Counted from the first letter of the stretch, positions 49,919 to 59,624 are shown. The stretch: DNA of 64,000 nt from Leeia oryzae DSM 17879 (GCF_000376945.1 NZ_AQXU01000018.1:62001-126000), one strand, 5' to 3'. Translations and numbers: made by a program. The notes: generated by a model from the sequence alone, not told the origin.

Positions 49919-49931
49919 CGAACCTGATTCA
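49919..49931. promoter_or_regulatory. MetR-box-like site near the livM-GNAT gene
   Basis: CGAACCTGATTCA matches the MetR consensus TGAA-N5-TTCA with one mismatch and has the consensus central T. It lies 53 bases before the permease start, in the 190-base divergent region. Confidence 0.4.
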
Positions 49932-50038
49932 TGAAAAAACAAGCGACCTGTCTGATGCAGACTTGATTAAGCTCATGTTCTGCCTGATTATTATTAACTT
50001 GACACCGTATGACAAACGGAAAATACTTGCTGTACCCA

Positions 50039-50051
50039 TGAATCAGATTCA
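50039..50051. promoter_or_regulatory. MetR-box site at the regulator start
   Basis: TGAATCAGATTCA is an exact TGAA-N5-TTCA palindrome that ends 5 bases before the regulator start codon. Occupancy there would fit autorepression, as known for LysR-type regulators. Confidence 0.5.
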
Positions 50052-50056
50052 TACAG

Positions 50057-50992
50057 ATGACCACCAAAAGCCCGCTGGAAATCCGGCACCTCTACACGCT
50101 ACTGACACTGGCCCGCACTGGCAGCTTTACCGAAACCGGACGCCTGCTGCACCTGACCCAGTCCGCCATCTCCTATCAGATCAAGGCACTCGAAGAACAC
50201 TACCGGGTGAAGATTTTCGAACGGAAAACGCTGCCGCCGCGCTTTACCATGGCCGGGCAAAGCCTGCTGGAACTGGCAAGGGTGGTGCAGGATCAGGTCA
50301 GTTCTACCGAGCACGATCTGGAGCGGATTGCGCGGGCCGAAGCCGGACAGCTGCGGATCACCGTCAGTTGTCACTCCTCGTTTGACTGGCTGCTGCCGGC
50401 CAATGAACGCTTTCATGAACGCTACCCGGGGGTGCTGCTGGATTTTGTGATGGGCTGGCCGACCGACCCGGTGACGATGCTGAAACAGGGCATTGCCGAC
50501 GTCATCATTGCCGAGGAAGTCGATGAACCGGCCGTGGTGCAGCAACCGATGTTTTCATTTGAGGTGATGGCGGTACTGCCCAAAGGACACGCCTTGCTGG
50601 CCAAACCGTTTCTGACGGCTGCCGACTTTGCGAACGACACCCTGATTACCTACCCGCTGCCCGATAACCGCCTGGATGTGGTGCACAAGGTGTTGCAGCC
50701 GGCGGGCATTACCCCGCCACGCCGGACCAACGAGTTTACCGCCGCGATTGTGCAACTGGTGGCACTGGGACACGGGCTGGCCACCCTGCCGGCATTCGGG
50801 GTGGCTGATTATGCAAAGCGCGGTTACGTGGAAGTCCGGCCAATTACCGAACACGGTTTGTATTGCGACCTGTTTGCCATCATCCGGCCGGAATCTGCCC
50901 GCATTGGCTATGTGGCAGCGTATCTGGATGAAATCCGCACGGCGGGCACCCGGCATGTCGCCCAGATCTGGCAACCGGCAGGGGCCGCCTGA
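50057..50992 (+). CDS. LysR-family regulator of the MetR type
   Basis: 311 residues. An N-terminal winged helix (about 5-65; TETGRLLHLTQSAISYQIKAL) is followed by a periplasmic-binding-like effector domain. Its effector half resembles MetR: SCHSSFDWLLPANERFHERYPGV and TYPLPDNRLDVVHKVLQPAG correspond block by block to MetR. MetR senses homocysteine and controls methionine genes. The two MetR-type palindromes in the divergent promoter support the call, and livM-GNAT is the likely target. Confidence 0.8.
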   Translation: MTTKSPLEIRHLYTLLTLARTGSFTETGRLLHLTQSAISYQIKALEEHYRVKIFERKTLPPRFTMAGQSLLELARVVQDQVSSTEHDLERIARAEAGQLRITVSCHSSFDWLLPANERFHERYPGVLLDFVMGWPTDPVTMLKQGIADVIIAEEVDEPAVVQQPMFSFEVMAVLPKGHALLAKPFLTAADFANDTLITYPLPDNRLDVVHKVLQPAGITPPRRTNEFTAAIVQLVALGHGLATLPAFGVADYAKRGYVEVRPITEHGLYCDLFAIIRPESARIGYVAAYLDEIRTAGTRHVAQIWQPAGAA

Positions 50993-51004
50993 ATCCGGCA
51001 TGCG

Positions 51005-52480
51005 TTACGCGTCGCACACGTCCCGCATCAGACGCACGCTGTCGGTGATGTCTTCTGTTGCCACCGCACCATAACCCAGCACCAGCCCGTTGCCGTCCTG
51101 CGCCTGCTGCCGGTAGTACGACAACAAGCGCAGTGACAGCCCCTGTGCTGCCGCTCGCACCGCCCAGCCATCGGCATCCAGTGGATGTTGCCATTGCAGG
51201 GTGAGGTGCAGGCCGGCATGGCCGCCAGACAACACAAACTCGGGGCCAAAGTGCTGCTGGAGCGCTTGCCGGAGCACCTGCTGGCGTTCGGCATAAATGC
51301 CGCGCATGCGGCGGATGTGGGTAGCAAAGTAGCCGGCATCGATAAAATCGGCCAGCGCCGCCTGCAACACCAGCTGACCCGGCCGATACAGCTGGGTCAG
51401 CGCCACCCGGAAGGCCGGTGCCAGCGATGACGGCACCACCAGATAACTCAGCCGCAGCCCCGGATACATCACCTTGCTGAACGTCCCCAGATAAATGACC
51501 CGCTCATGGTCATCCAGCCCCTGTAATGCGGGCAGCGGCTTGCTGTCGTAACGGAATTCGCTGTCGTAATCGTCCTCGACGATCCAGACACCTTGCGCGC
51601 GCGCGTATGCCAGCAGCTGATGGCGCCTGGGCAGACTCATCGGAATACCCAGCGGGTACTGATGCGCAGGGGTGGTCAGCACCAGCTTGGGTGCGGGGTG
51701 GCCGGACACGGCCATCTGATCACAGCAGATGCCTTCCTGATCCACCGGCACGCCATCCACCACGAGCCCCGCGGCCTGCCAGACCAGACGGGAGCTGGTA
51801 TTGCAGGGCTCCTCCACCAGTGCACGGTCCCCTGCATCAGCCAGCATGCGCGCGCACAGGTCCAGCGACTGGCGCGTGCCCGTGGTAATCAGGATCTGGT
51901 CCGGATGGCAGCGCACCGCCCGGGAAACCTGCAGATAATCGGCCAGCACCCGCCTGAGCGGCGCGTACCCCCCGCTGGTGTCGTAACCGGAGAGCAAGGC
52001 AGCGTCCTGCTTGCCGCGGCGGTTTTGCAGCCGCTGCCAGATGGCAAACGGGAAATGACGGGTATCGGCCACCCCGGGCACAAAAGCACCCGCCGGGGCC
52101 AGCATGGTTTTGGGCCGTGCCAGCAATTGCCCTGCGCGTTGCGACAGCATCGTCTGGGGCGGGACACTGGCCGTGGCTGGCGGCGGCACCTGCCGGGAGG
52201 ACGGCAAGCTATGGCCGACAAAGGTGCCGCTGCCGTGGCGCGCCTGCAGGTAGCCTTCGGCCTGCAACTGGTCAAAGGCCAGCGTGACGGTGATTCTGGA
52301 CAATTGCAGTTCACTGGCCAGCGCCCGCGTGGAAGGCAAACGCTGGCCGGCCACCAGCACGCCATCCAGGATGGCCTGTCGGATGGCGGCATAGAGCTGG
52401 CGCTGCAAGGGTTGCGCCGCATCGCGCGACAATCGGGCCAGCAGCAAATCGGCCAACGGGGTGGACACCAAAGTGGACAT
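51005..52480 (-). CDS. MocR-family (GntR-aminotransferase) regulator
   Basis: 491 residues. A GntR winged helix (about 18-85; GQRLPSTRALASELQLSRITVT) is joined by a linker to a full fold-type I aminotransferase domain with the PLP lysine in YLGTFSKVMYPGLRLSY. In this family PLP or a PLP-amino acid adduct is the signal. It converges with the MetR-like gene and is divergent from the kinase/PLP-enzyme pair, which it probably controls. Relation to PdxR, GabR or TauR cannot be settled from sequence. Confidence 0.88.
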   Translation of the reverse strand: MSTLVSTPLADLLLARLSRDAAQPLQRQLYAAIRQAILDGVLVAGQRLPSTRALASELQLSRITVTLAFDQLQAEGYLQARHGSGTFVGHSLPSSRQVPPPATASVPPQTMLSQRAGQLLARPKTMLAPAGAFVPGVADTRHFPFAIWQRLQNRRGKQDAALLSGYDTSGGYAPLRRVLADYLQVSRAVRCHPDQILITTGTRQSLDLCARMLADAGDRALVEEPCNTSSRLVWQAAGLVVDGVPVDQEGICCDQMAVSGHPAPKLVLTTPAHQYPLGIPMSLPRRHQLLAYARAQGVWIVEDDYDSEFRYDSKPLPALQGLDDHERVIYLGTFSKVMYPGLRLSYLVVPSSLAPAFRVALTQLYRPGQLVLQAALADFIDAGYFATHIRRMRGIYAERQQVLRQALQQHFGPEFVLSGGHAGLHLTLQWQHPLDADGWAVRAAAQGLSLRLLSYYRQQAQDGNGLVLGYGAVATEDITDSVRLMRDVCDA

Positions 52481-52495
52481 ATCAGATCAACAAAA

Positions 52496-52529
52496 CTGGC
52501 TATAGGGAATAAAGCCATTCTGGCCTATG
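52496..52529. promoter_or_regulatory. Candidate MocR operator, direct repeats
   Basis: CTGGCTATAG (52496-52505) and CTGGCCTATG (52520-52529) are similar half-sites in the same orientation, 24 bases apart, within the 82-base divergent gap. Direct repeats of CTGG-type sequences are known operators for MocR regulators such as TauR. Binding is inferred. Confidence 0.4.
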
Positions 52530-52562
52530 ATGAACTGCAATCGCAAGTGACTTTTACCGTAC

Positions 52563-53627
52563 ATGGATGCGCCGATGACCACACCCGCCAGTAACCAGCT
52601 CTTTTCCACCATGGCTGCCCGCACCTCCCTGGAAGATGCCGCCGCCTGTCTGTGGCAACACTACGGTCTGCGTGGGGTGGCCAGTCCGCTCAACAGCGAA
52701 CGGGACGAGAACTTTCACATCCGGGCCGACAATGGTCAGGAGTACGTGCTGAAATTCACGCACCCAGCCGAAGACCCGGGGGTGACCGACTTCCAGACCC
52801 GGGCCTTGATGCATGCCGCCCAGCGAGATCCTGAGTTACCCATCGCCCGGATCATGCCGCGGCTGGATGGCGAGCCGTACGGACGGGTGCAGATTGATCA
52901 TGGACCCGCACGCATCTTGCGCCTGTACAGTTACCTTCAAGGAACACCCCTGCACCAGATCAGCCGCACCCCGGCCCAGCGCCGGCATCTGGGCATGACC
53001 CTGGCCCGGCTGAACATCGCCTTGCAGGACTTTAGCCATCCGTCGGCAGGCCACGAACTGCTCTGGGACATTCAGCACTCCGAACGCCTGAAACCGCTGA
53101 TGGACGGCATGCCCGTCGGCCCGCGCCGTGACCTGTCCGAACGCTTCATGCACAACTTCGAGACCGTGGTGCAGCCGCGTCTGGCCAGCCTGCGCAAGCA
53201 GGTCATCCACAACGACCTGAACCCGTATAACGTGCTGGTAGACCCGCACGACCATACCACCACCGCCGGCCTGATCGACTTTGGCGACATGGTGCACGCC
53301 CCGCTGGCCAACGAGCTGGGCGTTGCCTGCTCCTACCAGCTATCGCAAAACGAGAACCCGCTGGATACGGCGGCGGAACTGATTGCCGGCTATCACGCGG
53401 TGAATCCGCTGCGGCCTGATGAAATCGACCTGCTGTACGACCTGATTGCCGCCCGCCTGCTGATGACCGTGACCATTACCGGCTGGCGCGCCCGCCAGTA
53501 CCCCGAAAACGAAACCTACATCCTGCGCAACAACCGCTTGTCGTGGGACGGACTGGAGCGCATTGCCGCGGTCCGGCGTGAAGACGCGCAACGCTACCTG
53601 CGCCACATCTGTGAGATGGAGAACTGA
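52563..53627 (+). CDS. Phosphotransferase (hydroxylysine/ethanolamine kinase-like)
   Basis: 354 residues with an aminoglycoside-phosphotransferase-type kinase fold: a start with LNSERDENFHI, the Brenner motif HNDLNPYNVLV (catalytic Asp) and the metal site DFGDM. The family includes hydroxylysine, homoserine and choline-type kinases. Followed after one base by a class III PLP enzyme of the phospho-lyase type, it most likely phosphorylates a small amino alcohol or hydroxy-amino acid. The start could also be the ATG at 52575. Confidence 0.78.
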   Translation: MDAPMTTPASNQLFSTMAARTSLEDAAACLWQHYGLRGVASPLNSERDENFHIRADNGQEYVLKFTHPAEDPGVTDFQTRALMHAAQRDPELPIARIMPRLDGEPYGRVQIDHGPARILRLYSYLQGTPLHQISRTPAQRRHLGMTLARLNIALQDFSHPSAGHELLWDIQHSERLKPLMDGMPVGPRRDLSERFMHNFETVVQPRLASLRKQVIHNDLNPYNVLVDPHDHTTTAGLIDFGDMVHAPLANELGVACSYQLSQNENPLDTAAELIAGYHAVNPLRPDEIDLLYDLIAARLLMTVTITGWRARQYPENETYILRNNRLSWDGLERIAAVRREDAQRYLRHICEMEN

Positions 53628-53628
53628 C

Positions 53629-54960
53629 ATGAGCCAGAAAGACCCCCGCATGGCCAACGCCTTTGACCCCGGCAAGCTGGGTGACCTGCCCGCCCGGGAG
53701 CAGGCACTCATTGCCCGCCGCCAGCGCACGCTGGGCCAGGCTTACCGGCTGTTTTACGAACACCCGGTGCACGTGGTGCGTGGCGAAGGGGTCTGGCTGT
53801 ACGACCCGGACGGCACCCCGTATCTGGATGTATACAACAACGTGGCGTCGGTCGGGCACTGTCACCCGCGGGTAGCGGATGCCATTTACCGGCAAGCCAC
53901 CACGCTCAACACCCACACCCGCTATCTCAATGAAGTGATTCTGGATTACGCCGAGCGCCTGCTGGCGACCTTGCCGGCGGCCACCAGCCAGACCATGTTT
54001 ACCTGCACCGGCAGCGAAGCCAACGACCTGGCGCTACGGCTGACGCGTGCTTTTACCGGCGGGACCGGCATCATTGTCACCGCACACGCCTACCATGGCG
54101 TCACCAGCAGCATTGCCGAACTGTCCCCGTCCTTTGGCCCGAACGTACCGTTAGGGGCGCATGTGCGCACCGTGACGCCGCCCGACCCTTACCGCTATCC
54201 GGACGAAGCCGTAGGAGAACGCTTCACCCGCGAGGTACAAGCCGCCATTGATGACCTGCTGGCCAACGGCATCCAGCCAGCAGCGCTGCTGGTGGACACC
54301 CTGTTTACCAGCGATGGCGTGTTTGCCGACCCGCCCGGATTTCTGGCCGGGGCCGTCGAGGCCATCCACCGTGCCGGCGGGCTGTTCATCGCAGATGAGG
54401 TACAAGCTGGCTTTGCCCGCTCCGGCAGTCATTTCTGGGGCTTCCAGCGCCACGGCATCACACCGGACATCGTCACCATGGGCAAGCCGATGGGCAACGG
54501 CCACCCGATTGCCGGTCTGGCCGCCCGCCCGGAAATCATCGATACCTTTGGCAGCAAGGTGCGCTACTTCAATACCTTTGGCGGCAACCCGGTTTCGTGC
54601 GCGGCCGGCATGGCAGTGCTGGACGTGATCCGGGACGAACAGCTGCAGGACAATGCCCGCATGACGGGCGCCTACCTGAAAGCCGGGTTTGAACAACTGG
54701 CAGAAAAACATGACCTGATCGGCGATGTGCGCGGCGCCGGATTCTTTCTGGGGGTAGAAATGGTGACCGACCGGCAGGCACGGACACCCGCCCGCGAAGA
54801 AACCGCCAGAATCGTCAATGCCCTGCGGGAAAAGCACATCCTGATCAGCGCCACCGGTCCACACGGCAACACACTGAAGGTAAGGCCGCAACTGCCCTTC
54901 TCGGTCGACAATGCCGACTTGCTGCTCGGGACGCTGGATGACGTGCTCACCTCGCTGTAA
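53629..54960 (+). CDS. Class III PLP enzyme, phospho-lyase-like aminotransferase
   Basis: 443 residues of aminotransferase class III. The PLP lysine lies in [17 protein letters not shown] and the acidic PLP-contact region is [14 protein letters not shown]. This wording around the lysine is that of the ETNPPL/PHYKPL branch, which removes phosphate and ammonia from O-phosphoethanolamine or 5-phosphohydroxylysine rather than transaminating. A one-base gap to the kinase supports a two-step kinase then lyase pathway. Ordinary aminotransferase activity remains possible. Confidence 0.8.
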   Translation: MSQKDPRMANAFDPGKLGDLPAREQALIARRQRTLGQAYRLFYEHPVHVVRGEGVWLYDPDGTPYLDVYNNVASVGHCHPRVADAIYRQATTLNTHTRYLNEVILDYAERLLATLPAATSQTMFTCTGSEANDLALRLTRAFTGGTGIIVTAHAYHGVTSSIAELSPSFGPNVPLGAHVRTVTPPDPYRYPDEAVGERFTREVQAAIDDLLANGIQPAALLVDTLFTSDGVFADPPGFLAGAVEAIHRAGGLFIADEVQAGFARSGSHFWGFQRHGITPDIVTMGKPMGNGHPIAGLAARPEIIDTFGSKVRYFNTFGGNPVSCAAGMAVLDVIRDEQLQDNARMTGAYLKAGFEQLAEKHDLIGDVRGAGFFLGVEMVTDRQARTPAREETARIVNALREKHILISATGPHGNTLKVRPQLPFSVDNADLLLGTLDDVLTSL

Positions 54961-55104
54961 CCGTCGCGGCTGACGCCAGCGGCCCAGGTACTGACAATGA
55001 AAGCACCGTGCAGAGACCGCTGAATGGTGCCATAATGAATCGTCCATGCCGGATAGATGCCTGCCCGGTTTGGACATTCAAGTGTCTGGACCTGGAGCAG
55101 TCGC

Positions 55105-55872
55105 ATGTCACGCATCACATCGGTCTTTGTTGCCGTGCTTGTCAGCTGTCTGGCGTGGTTTCCGCCGGTCCAGGCCCGCACGCTGACCATGTGCTATGAC
55201 AATTGGAAGCCGTATGCGTTTATCGACGCCCATGACCACATCACCGGCATTACCATCGAGATACTCCAGACAGCCGCCAAGACGCTAGGGCACGACCTGC
55301 GCCCGGTTTACAGTTCTTATGACGCCTGCCGGCGCCTGGTCAGAAGCGGTAACGTGGACATCAAGCTGTTCTCGTCGGGTGATGAAGACCAGGATTTGCC
55401 CCATCTGGCACGCAGCACCGAATACTGGCTCATCGCCGCGGTGGTTCCCGCAGAGAGTCCGCAGACCAGCTTCAGCGACATGCGCATGTTTGCCGGCAAG
55501 ACCGCCGGGCTGGTACAGGGGTATGTGTATCCGGACAGCATGACCCAGTTCAAGGACTGGAAAAGCATCCATACCTCGCTGGAATCCGAAACCAACATGA
55601 ACCTGCTGCAGTTGGGAAGAATCGACGTGACGTTTGATGATTACTACTGGCTAAAAGACGAAATCAGCCAGCGCAAAGCCCCCTTGAAAGTGCTGTTGCC
55701 CATTATCAGTGCGATTCCGCAGTACACGATTTTTGCGAAGAAAGACCAAGCACTGGCCAGACAGTTTGATGCAGAGATCAGCAAACTGTTCCAGAGCGGC
55801 AAGGTAGACGCCATCTATAAACACTACACCGGCTCGACGCTAGCGCATTACATCAAGCCGGAACATCCATAA
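55105..55872 (+). CDS. Orphan periplasmic solute-binding protein, family 3
   Basis: 255 residues. A signal peptide (about 1-25, ending PVQA) precedes an amino-acid-type SBP domain: TMCYDNWKPYAFIDA, GITIEILQTAAKTLG, and a C-terminal DAIYKHY. It has no transporter genes attached; the ATG at 55105 follows GGAG. Such orphans may work with another importer or act as sensors. It lacks the strongly conserved start of the binding protein at 59690-60475, so the ligand is likely different. Confidence 0.78.
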   Translation: MSRITSVFVAVLVSCLAWFPPVQARTLTMCYDNWKPYAFIDAHDHITGITIEILQTAAKTLGHDLRPVYSSYDACRRLVRSGNVDIKLFSSGDEDQDLPHLARSTEYWLIAAVVPAESPQTSFSDMRMFAGKTAGLVQGYVYPDSMTQFKDWKSIHTSLESETNMNLLQLGRIDVTFDDYYWLKDEISQRKAPLKVLLPIISAIPQYTIFAKKDQALARQFDAEISKLFQSGKVDAIYKHYTGSTLAHYIKPEHP

Positions 55873-55918
55873 ACCACCGGCACCCGGGGCGGATACCGGT
55901 GGTGCTGGCACACCTGCC

Positions 55919-56818
55919 TTAGCGGGTAAATGCCTTGGCCAGCTCGGCAATATGGTCCGGGGAAATGCCGCAGCAACCGCCAACGATGGTTGCACCCTGG
56001 TCCACCCAGCGTTGCGCCCACTGCAGGTAGTTTTTAGGTCCCAGATCTTCACGCAGTTCATCCAGCCCTGAGTTGGCTTCTGCATCTTTCGGTTGTGGTG
56101 GGAAGGCATTGGCGTACACGCCAACTTCAACCTGTGCCCCGGCCGCGTCGATTACCTGCCGCGCCGCCTTGACCGCAGACTCCATCACTTCTGGCTGGCT
56201 GCAGTTAAACAGGACAGCTTTGACGTTCAGGGCCAATGCCGCACGCACTGCATCAGCCACGGCTTCGCCTGAGCGCAGGCGAACATCCGCACCGGCAAAT
56301 TCGTCATCCAGCGTAAACGATACCCAGAACGGCTTGCTGTTACCGGCCAGCGCGGTATGCGCCGCGCGGATTTCTGCAATCGAGCTTTGGGTTTCTGCCA
56401 GCCATACGTCGACATGCGCATCCAGGCCCTTGATCAGGGTCTGGTGGATACGGATGGATTCGGCCTCGTCAAACAGGTCTGGCCGATAGGAGCCCAGCGC
56501 AGGCGAGAGTGACCCCGCCACGGTCACCGGATGCGCTGCCTTGCGGGCAGACTCGCGCGCCAGCTCGCCAGACAACCTGGCCAGTGCTTCGCCCTGTGCG
56601 TTAAAACGCTCGTCACCAATGTGAAAAGGCACCACGGCATAGCTGTTGGTGCTGATGATCTGCGCGCCGCTCTGGATGAAGGCATCGTGCGCCTGCACCA
56701 CAAATTGTGGCCCCTCCATCAGCGCCAGTGCCGACCATTCCGGCTGGCGGAAAGGCGCACCGATACGGTTGAGTTCGCGGCCCATGCCGCCGTCCAGAAT
56801 CTTTACTTGTGTTGCCAC
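55919..56818 (-). CDS. Homocysteine S-methyltransferase (MmuM-like)
   Basis: 299 residues from a GTG at 56818 behind GGAGAA. The start KILDGGMGREL, the zinc ligand Cys in FNCSQPEV and the two-Cys motif GGCCGISPDHI match the MmuM/BHMT family. It methylates homocysteine to methionine using S-methylmethionine or SAM, in the cytosol. It is last in the run with the importer and the cystathionine-type enzyme, so methionine recycling is the likely job. Confidence 0.85.
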   Translation of the reverse strand: MATQVKILDGGMGRELNRIGAPFRQPEWSALALMEGPQFVVQAHDAFIQSGAQIISTNSYAVVPFHIGDERFNAQGEALARLSGELARESARKAAHPVTVAGSLSPALGSYRPDLFDEAESIRIHQTLIKGLDAHVDVWLAETQSSIAEIRAAHTALAGNSKPFWVSFTLDDEFAGADVRLRSGEAVADAVRAALALNVKAVLFNCSQPEVMESAVKAARQVIDAAGAQVEVGVYANAFPPQPKDAEANSGLDELREDLGPKNYLQWAQRWVDQGATIVGGCCGISPDHIAELAKAFTR

Positions 56819-56990
56819 GTGGTTTCTCCAGTCTGGCAAGGCGCCCCTCCGGCCGGTAGGGTATGTGCGCCCTGCTTTGTTCATGCAAAAAGCGTTTTCT
56901 TGTTTCCGTTGTATCAGGGTAAACGCAACGGGCTGCCGATATCAACCGTCAACAGACAGCCGGATACCGGACGTTTGAGTGATTGCCAGA

Positions 56991-58160
56991 TTACAGCTGG
57001 TCCAGCGCCTGCAGGATATCGGCATTGATATCGTCACTGTGTTCGATACCGATGGCGTAGCGCACCAGGTTCACCGGGATACCCGCGGTTTTCATCTGCT
57101 CCGGCGTCAGGGTGCCTGCCCACATGGCTGCGGCATGGATCACCAGCGAATCCACCCCGCCCAGGCTAGGCGCGTTGACGGGCAGCTTCAGCAGCGACAC
57201 AAAGCGGCTGGCGGTGTCGTAGTCACCGTCGATCATGAACGAGACAATGCCACCAAAGCCTTTCATCTGGCGTTTGGCCAGTTCGTGCTGCGGATGACTT
57301 GCCAGCCCCGGGTACAGCACGCGCTGTACCTTCGGGTGCGCTTCCAGCGTCTGCGCCAGCGACAGGCCGTTCTGGTTGACGCGGTTCATCCGCATCGGGA
57401 AGGTTCTGAGGCCGCGCAGCAGCAGCCAGCTGTCCATCGGTGACAAGACCGAGCCCAGCGTGATGTGGGTTTTCCAGATACGGGCGGCCAGTTCTTTGCT
57501 GGTACACACCACACCCGCGGTCAGGTCATGGTGCCCACCCAGGTATTTGGTGGCGCTCTGCACCACGATATCCACCCCCAGATCGTGCGGGCGCTGGTTA
57601 AACGGGGTCGCCAGCGTATTGTCAGCCAGCGTCAGGATGCCCTTTTCGCGCGCCACCCGGGTTACGGCTTCGATGTCGGTAATCGCCAGCATCGGGTTGG
57701 ACGGAGTTTCCAGCGTGATCAGGCGGGTGTTCGGACGAATGGCATCGATAAAGGCCTGGGCATCGGCCTGGTCCACCAGGGTGATTTCCACGCCAAAGCT
57801 GCGCAGCATTTCGTCCAGAATCCGGCTGGTACTCATGTAGTGGCGTGTCTGCCCGATGACATGGTCACCCGCTTTGACGAACGACAGGATGGAAGAAGAG
57901 ATTGCGCCCATGCCGGAACCCATGACCAGCGCGGTTTCCGTGCCTTCGAACTCGGCCAGGATGGCTTTGATGCGCTCATGCCCCGGATTGCCGTAGCGGG
58001 TGTAATTGCGCGGGTGCTGCGGCACCTCGGACATCTCGATGAACTCTTCCGGGCTGTCGGCGCGGAACACGGCCGAGTAGTTGATCGACGGGGCGACGGT
58101 TTTATCGTCAGTCACGCCGTAATCGGCATGAATCGCCAGGGTATCGAGGTGATAGGTCAT
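56991..58160 (-). CDS. Cys/Met metabolism PLP enzyme (cystathionine lyase-like)
   Basis: 389 residues, fold-type I PLP enzyme of the MetB/MetC/MetY class. The PLP lysine is in QSATKYLGGH, with TRYGNPGHERIKAILAEFEG, GSGMGAIS and ETPSNPML also diagnostic. Reaction choice (beta-lyase, gamma-lyase or gamma-synthase) is not decided by what I can see. The ATG at 58160 follows AGGAGA. Next to an importer and MmuM, production of homocysteine from cystathionine is a reasonable reading. Confidence 0.85.
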   Translation of the reverse strand: MTYHLDTLAIHADYGVTDDKTVAPSINYSAVFRADSPEEFIEMSEVPQHPRNYTRYGNPGHERIKAILAEFEGTETALVMGSGMGAISSSILSFVKAGDHVIGQTRHYMSTSRILDEMLRSFGVEITLVDQADAQAFIDAIRPNTRLITLETPSNPMLAITDIEAVTRVAREKGILTLADNTLATPFNQRPHDLGVDIVVQSATKYLGGHHDLTAGVVCTSKELAARIWKTHITLGSVLSPMDSWLLLRGLRTFPMRMNRVNQNGLSLAQTLEAHPKVQRVLYPGLASHPQHELAKRQMKGFGGIVSFMIDGDYDTASRFVSLLKLPVNAPSLGGVDSLVIHAAAMWAGTLTPEQMKTAGIPVNLVRYAIGIEHSDDINADILQALDQL

Positions 58161-58206
58161 GTCTGCATCTCCTGCCTGCCGCAGTAAAACAATGGGGGAT
58201 CGGGGT

Positions 58207-58237
58207 CGGGCAAACCCCGGGGATGGATGTTTGCCCG
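58207..58237 (-). repeat. Hairpin between the permease and PLP enzyme genes
   Basis: CGGGCAAAC (58207-58215) and GTTTGCCCG (58229-58237) form a perfect 9-bp stem with a 13-base loop, without a T-run. It may be a processing or attenuation site. Confidence 0.4.
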
Positions 58238-58248
58238 CGTGGGTCTTG

Positions 58249-58950
58249 TTAGCGACGGATGTGCCGGGTATTGCGGTGTTCGGCAAACCGGACCACCAGC
58301 GAGATGGTCAGCGTCGTCAGGGCATAGATCACCCCGGCAATGATCAGCGCATCGGTGGTGTACGACCGGGCCGACAGCCGGCGAACGATGCCGGTCATGT
58401 CCAGCACGGTAATGGTACTGACCAGCGCCGTGGCCTTGAGCTGGGCAATCACTTCGTTGCCCAGTACCGGGGTCACGATGCTCAGTGCCCGCGGGATGAT
58501 GATGTAGCGGTAGCACTGGAACTTGCTCAGACCATACGCCGTGGCGGCTTCTTTCTCGCCGTGCGGGACGGCCATGATCCCGGCGCGCACGTCTTCAGCC
58601 ATGTAGGCGGTCAGGTTGAGCGCCAGCACGGTAATGCCGCAATAGAAAGAATCACCCAGCAGTGGCCAGATCACCGAGTTGCGCACGGCTTCGAACTGGC
58701 TCAGCCCGTAATAAAAGATAAAGATCTGTACCAGCAGTGGTGTACCGCGGAAAATCGACGAATAGGTACGGGCAAACTGTCTTAGCCAGGCGTTTTCTGA
58801 CACGCGGGCAATCGCCAGGGGCACGGCCAGCAGGAAGGCAAAGAAACAGGAACCGGCCAGCAGCTTTAGCGAGACAATGAAACCGTCCAGAATTTCCGGA
58901 CCGCTCTCGATCAGCAGAGTGTAGTAATCATCAAACAGAGACATGCTCAT
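58249..58950 (-). CDS. Polar amino-acid ABC transporter permease (HisM-like)
   Basis: 233 residues, about five membrane helices, with IFRGTPLLVQIFIFYYGLSQ and the EAA-loop sequence GEKEAATAYGLSKFQCYRYI, which contacts the ATPase. It is paired by a 4-base overlap with the permease gene upstream. Together they form the membrane channel for a polar amino acid. Confidence 0.92.
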   Translation of the reverse strand: MSMSLFDDYYTLLIESGPEILDGFIVSLKLLAGSCFFAFLLAVPLAIARVSENAWLRQFARTYSSIFRGTPLLVQIFIFYYGLSQFEAVRNSVIWPLLGDSFYCGITVLALNLTAYMAEDVRAGIMAVPHGEKEAATAYGLSKFQCYRYIIIPRALSIVTPVLGNEVIAQLKATALVSTITVLDMTGIVRRLSARSYTTDALIIAGVIYALTTLTISLVVRFAEHRNTRHIRR

Positions 58951-59624
58951 GACCTCGCTGTAAAGCCACGGTTTGCCATTTTTTCCAGATAGGCAAATAC
59001 CGGGTTAGAAATCGCCAGAAACAGAAAGTAAATGCCCGCCACTGCCACAAAAAACACAAACGGCTGCTTGGTGTACTGGGCGGCCATGTCGGCCTTTTTC
59101 AGCAGGTCTTCCAGACCCACCACCGATACCAGCGAGGTATCTTTCAGCAGCGATTGCCACATATTGTTCAGACTGGGCAAAGAAATCCGCCACGCCTGTG
59201 GTAACTGGACATAAAAGAACATCTGGGTACGCGACAGGCCATAGGCCTTGGCCGCTTCAATCTGCCCGACCGGTACGGCATTGAACGCACCGCGGAACAC
59301 TTCGGACGCGTAGGCCGAAAACACGATGGCCAGCGCAAACACGCCACCGACAAACGGGCTGATCTCGAAGACCCCGTCAAACTGGTTGTTGATCAGGTTG
59401 GACAAGCCGAAGTAACAGATCAGGATGATCAGAAACTCGGGCACGCCACGCAAAAAGTTGGTGAAGAAATTCACCGTGCGGCGCAAGTACGTATAGCTGG
59501 ATAACTTGCAGGCAGCAAAAACCAGGCCCAGTACCAGACCAAACAATAGTGCGGTAAACGCCAGCTGCAGGGTGACAGACGCCCCCAGCAACAACTGTTC
59601 ACCGTAACTGAGCAGGATATCCAT
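58947..59624 (-). CDS. Polar amino-acid ABC transporter permease (HisQ-like)
   Basis: 225 residues from the ATG at 59624 (AGAGGAG upstream). Contains LRGVPEFLIILICYFGLSNL and the EAA loop GQIEAAKAYGLSRTQMF. Second half of the membrane pair; coupled to the next gene by ATGA. The upstream in-frame extension lies in the hairpin region and is not used. Confidence 0.92.
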   Translation of the reverse strand: MDILLSYGEQLLLGASVTLQLAFTALLFGLVLGLVFAACKLSSYTYLRRTVNFFTNFLRGVPEFLIILICYFGLSNLINNQFDGVFEISPFVGGVFALAIVFSAYASEVFRGAFNAVPVGQIEAAKAYGLSRTQMFFYVQLPQAWRISLPSLNNMWQSLLKDTSLVSVVGLEDLLKKADMAAQYTKQPFVFFVAVAGIYFLFLAISNPVFAYLEKMANRGFTARS

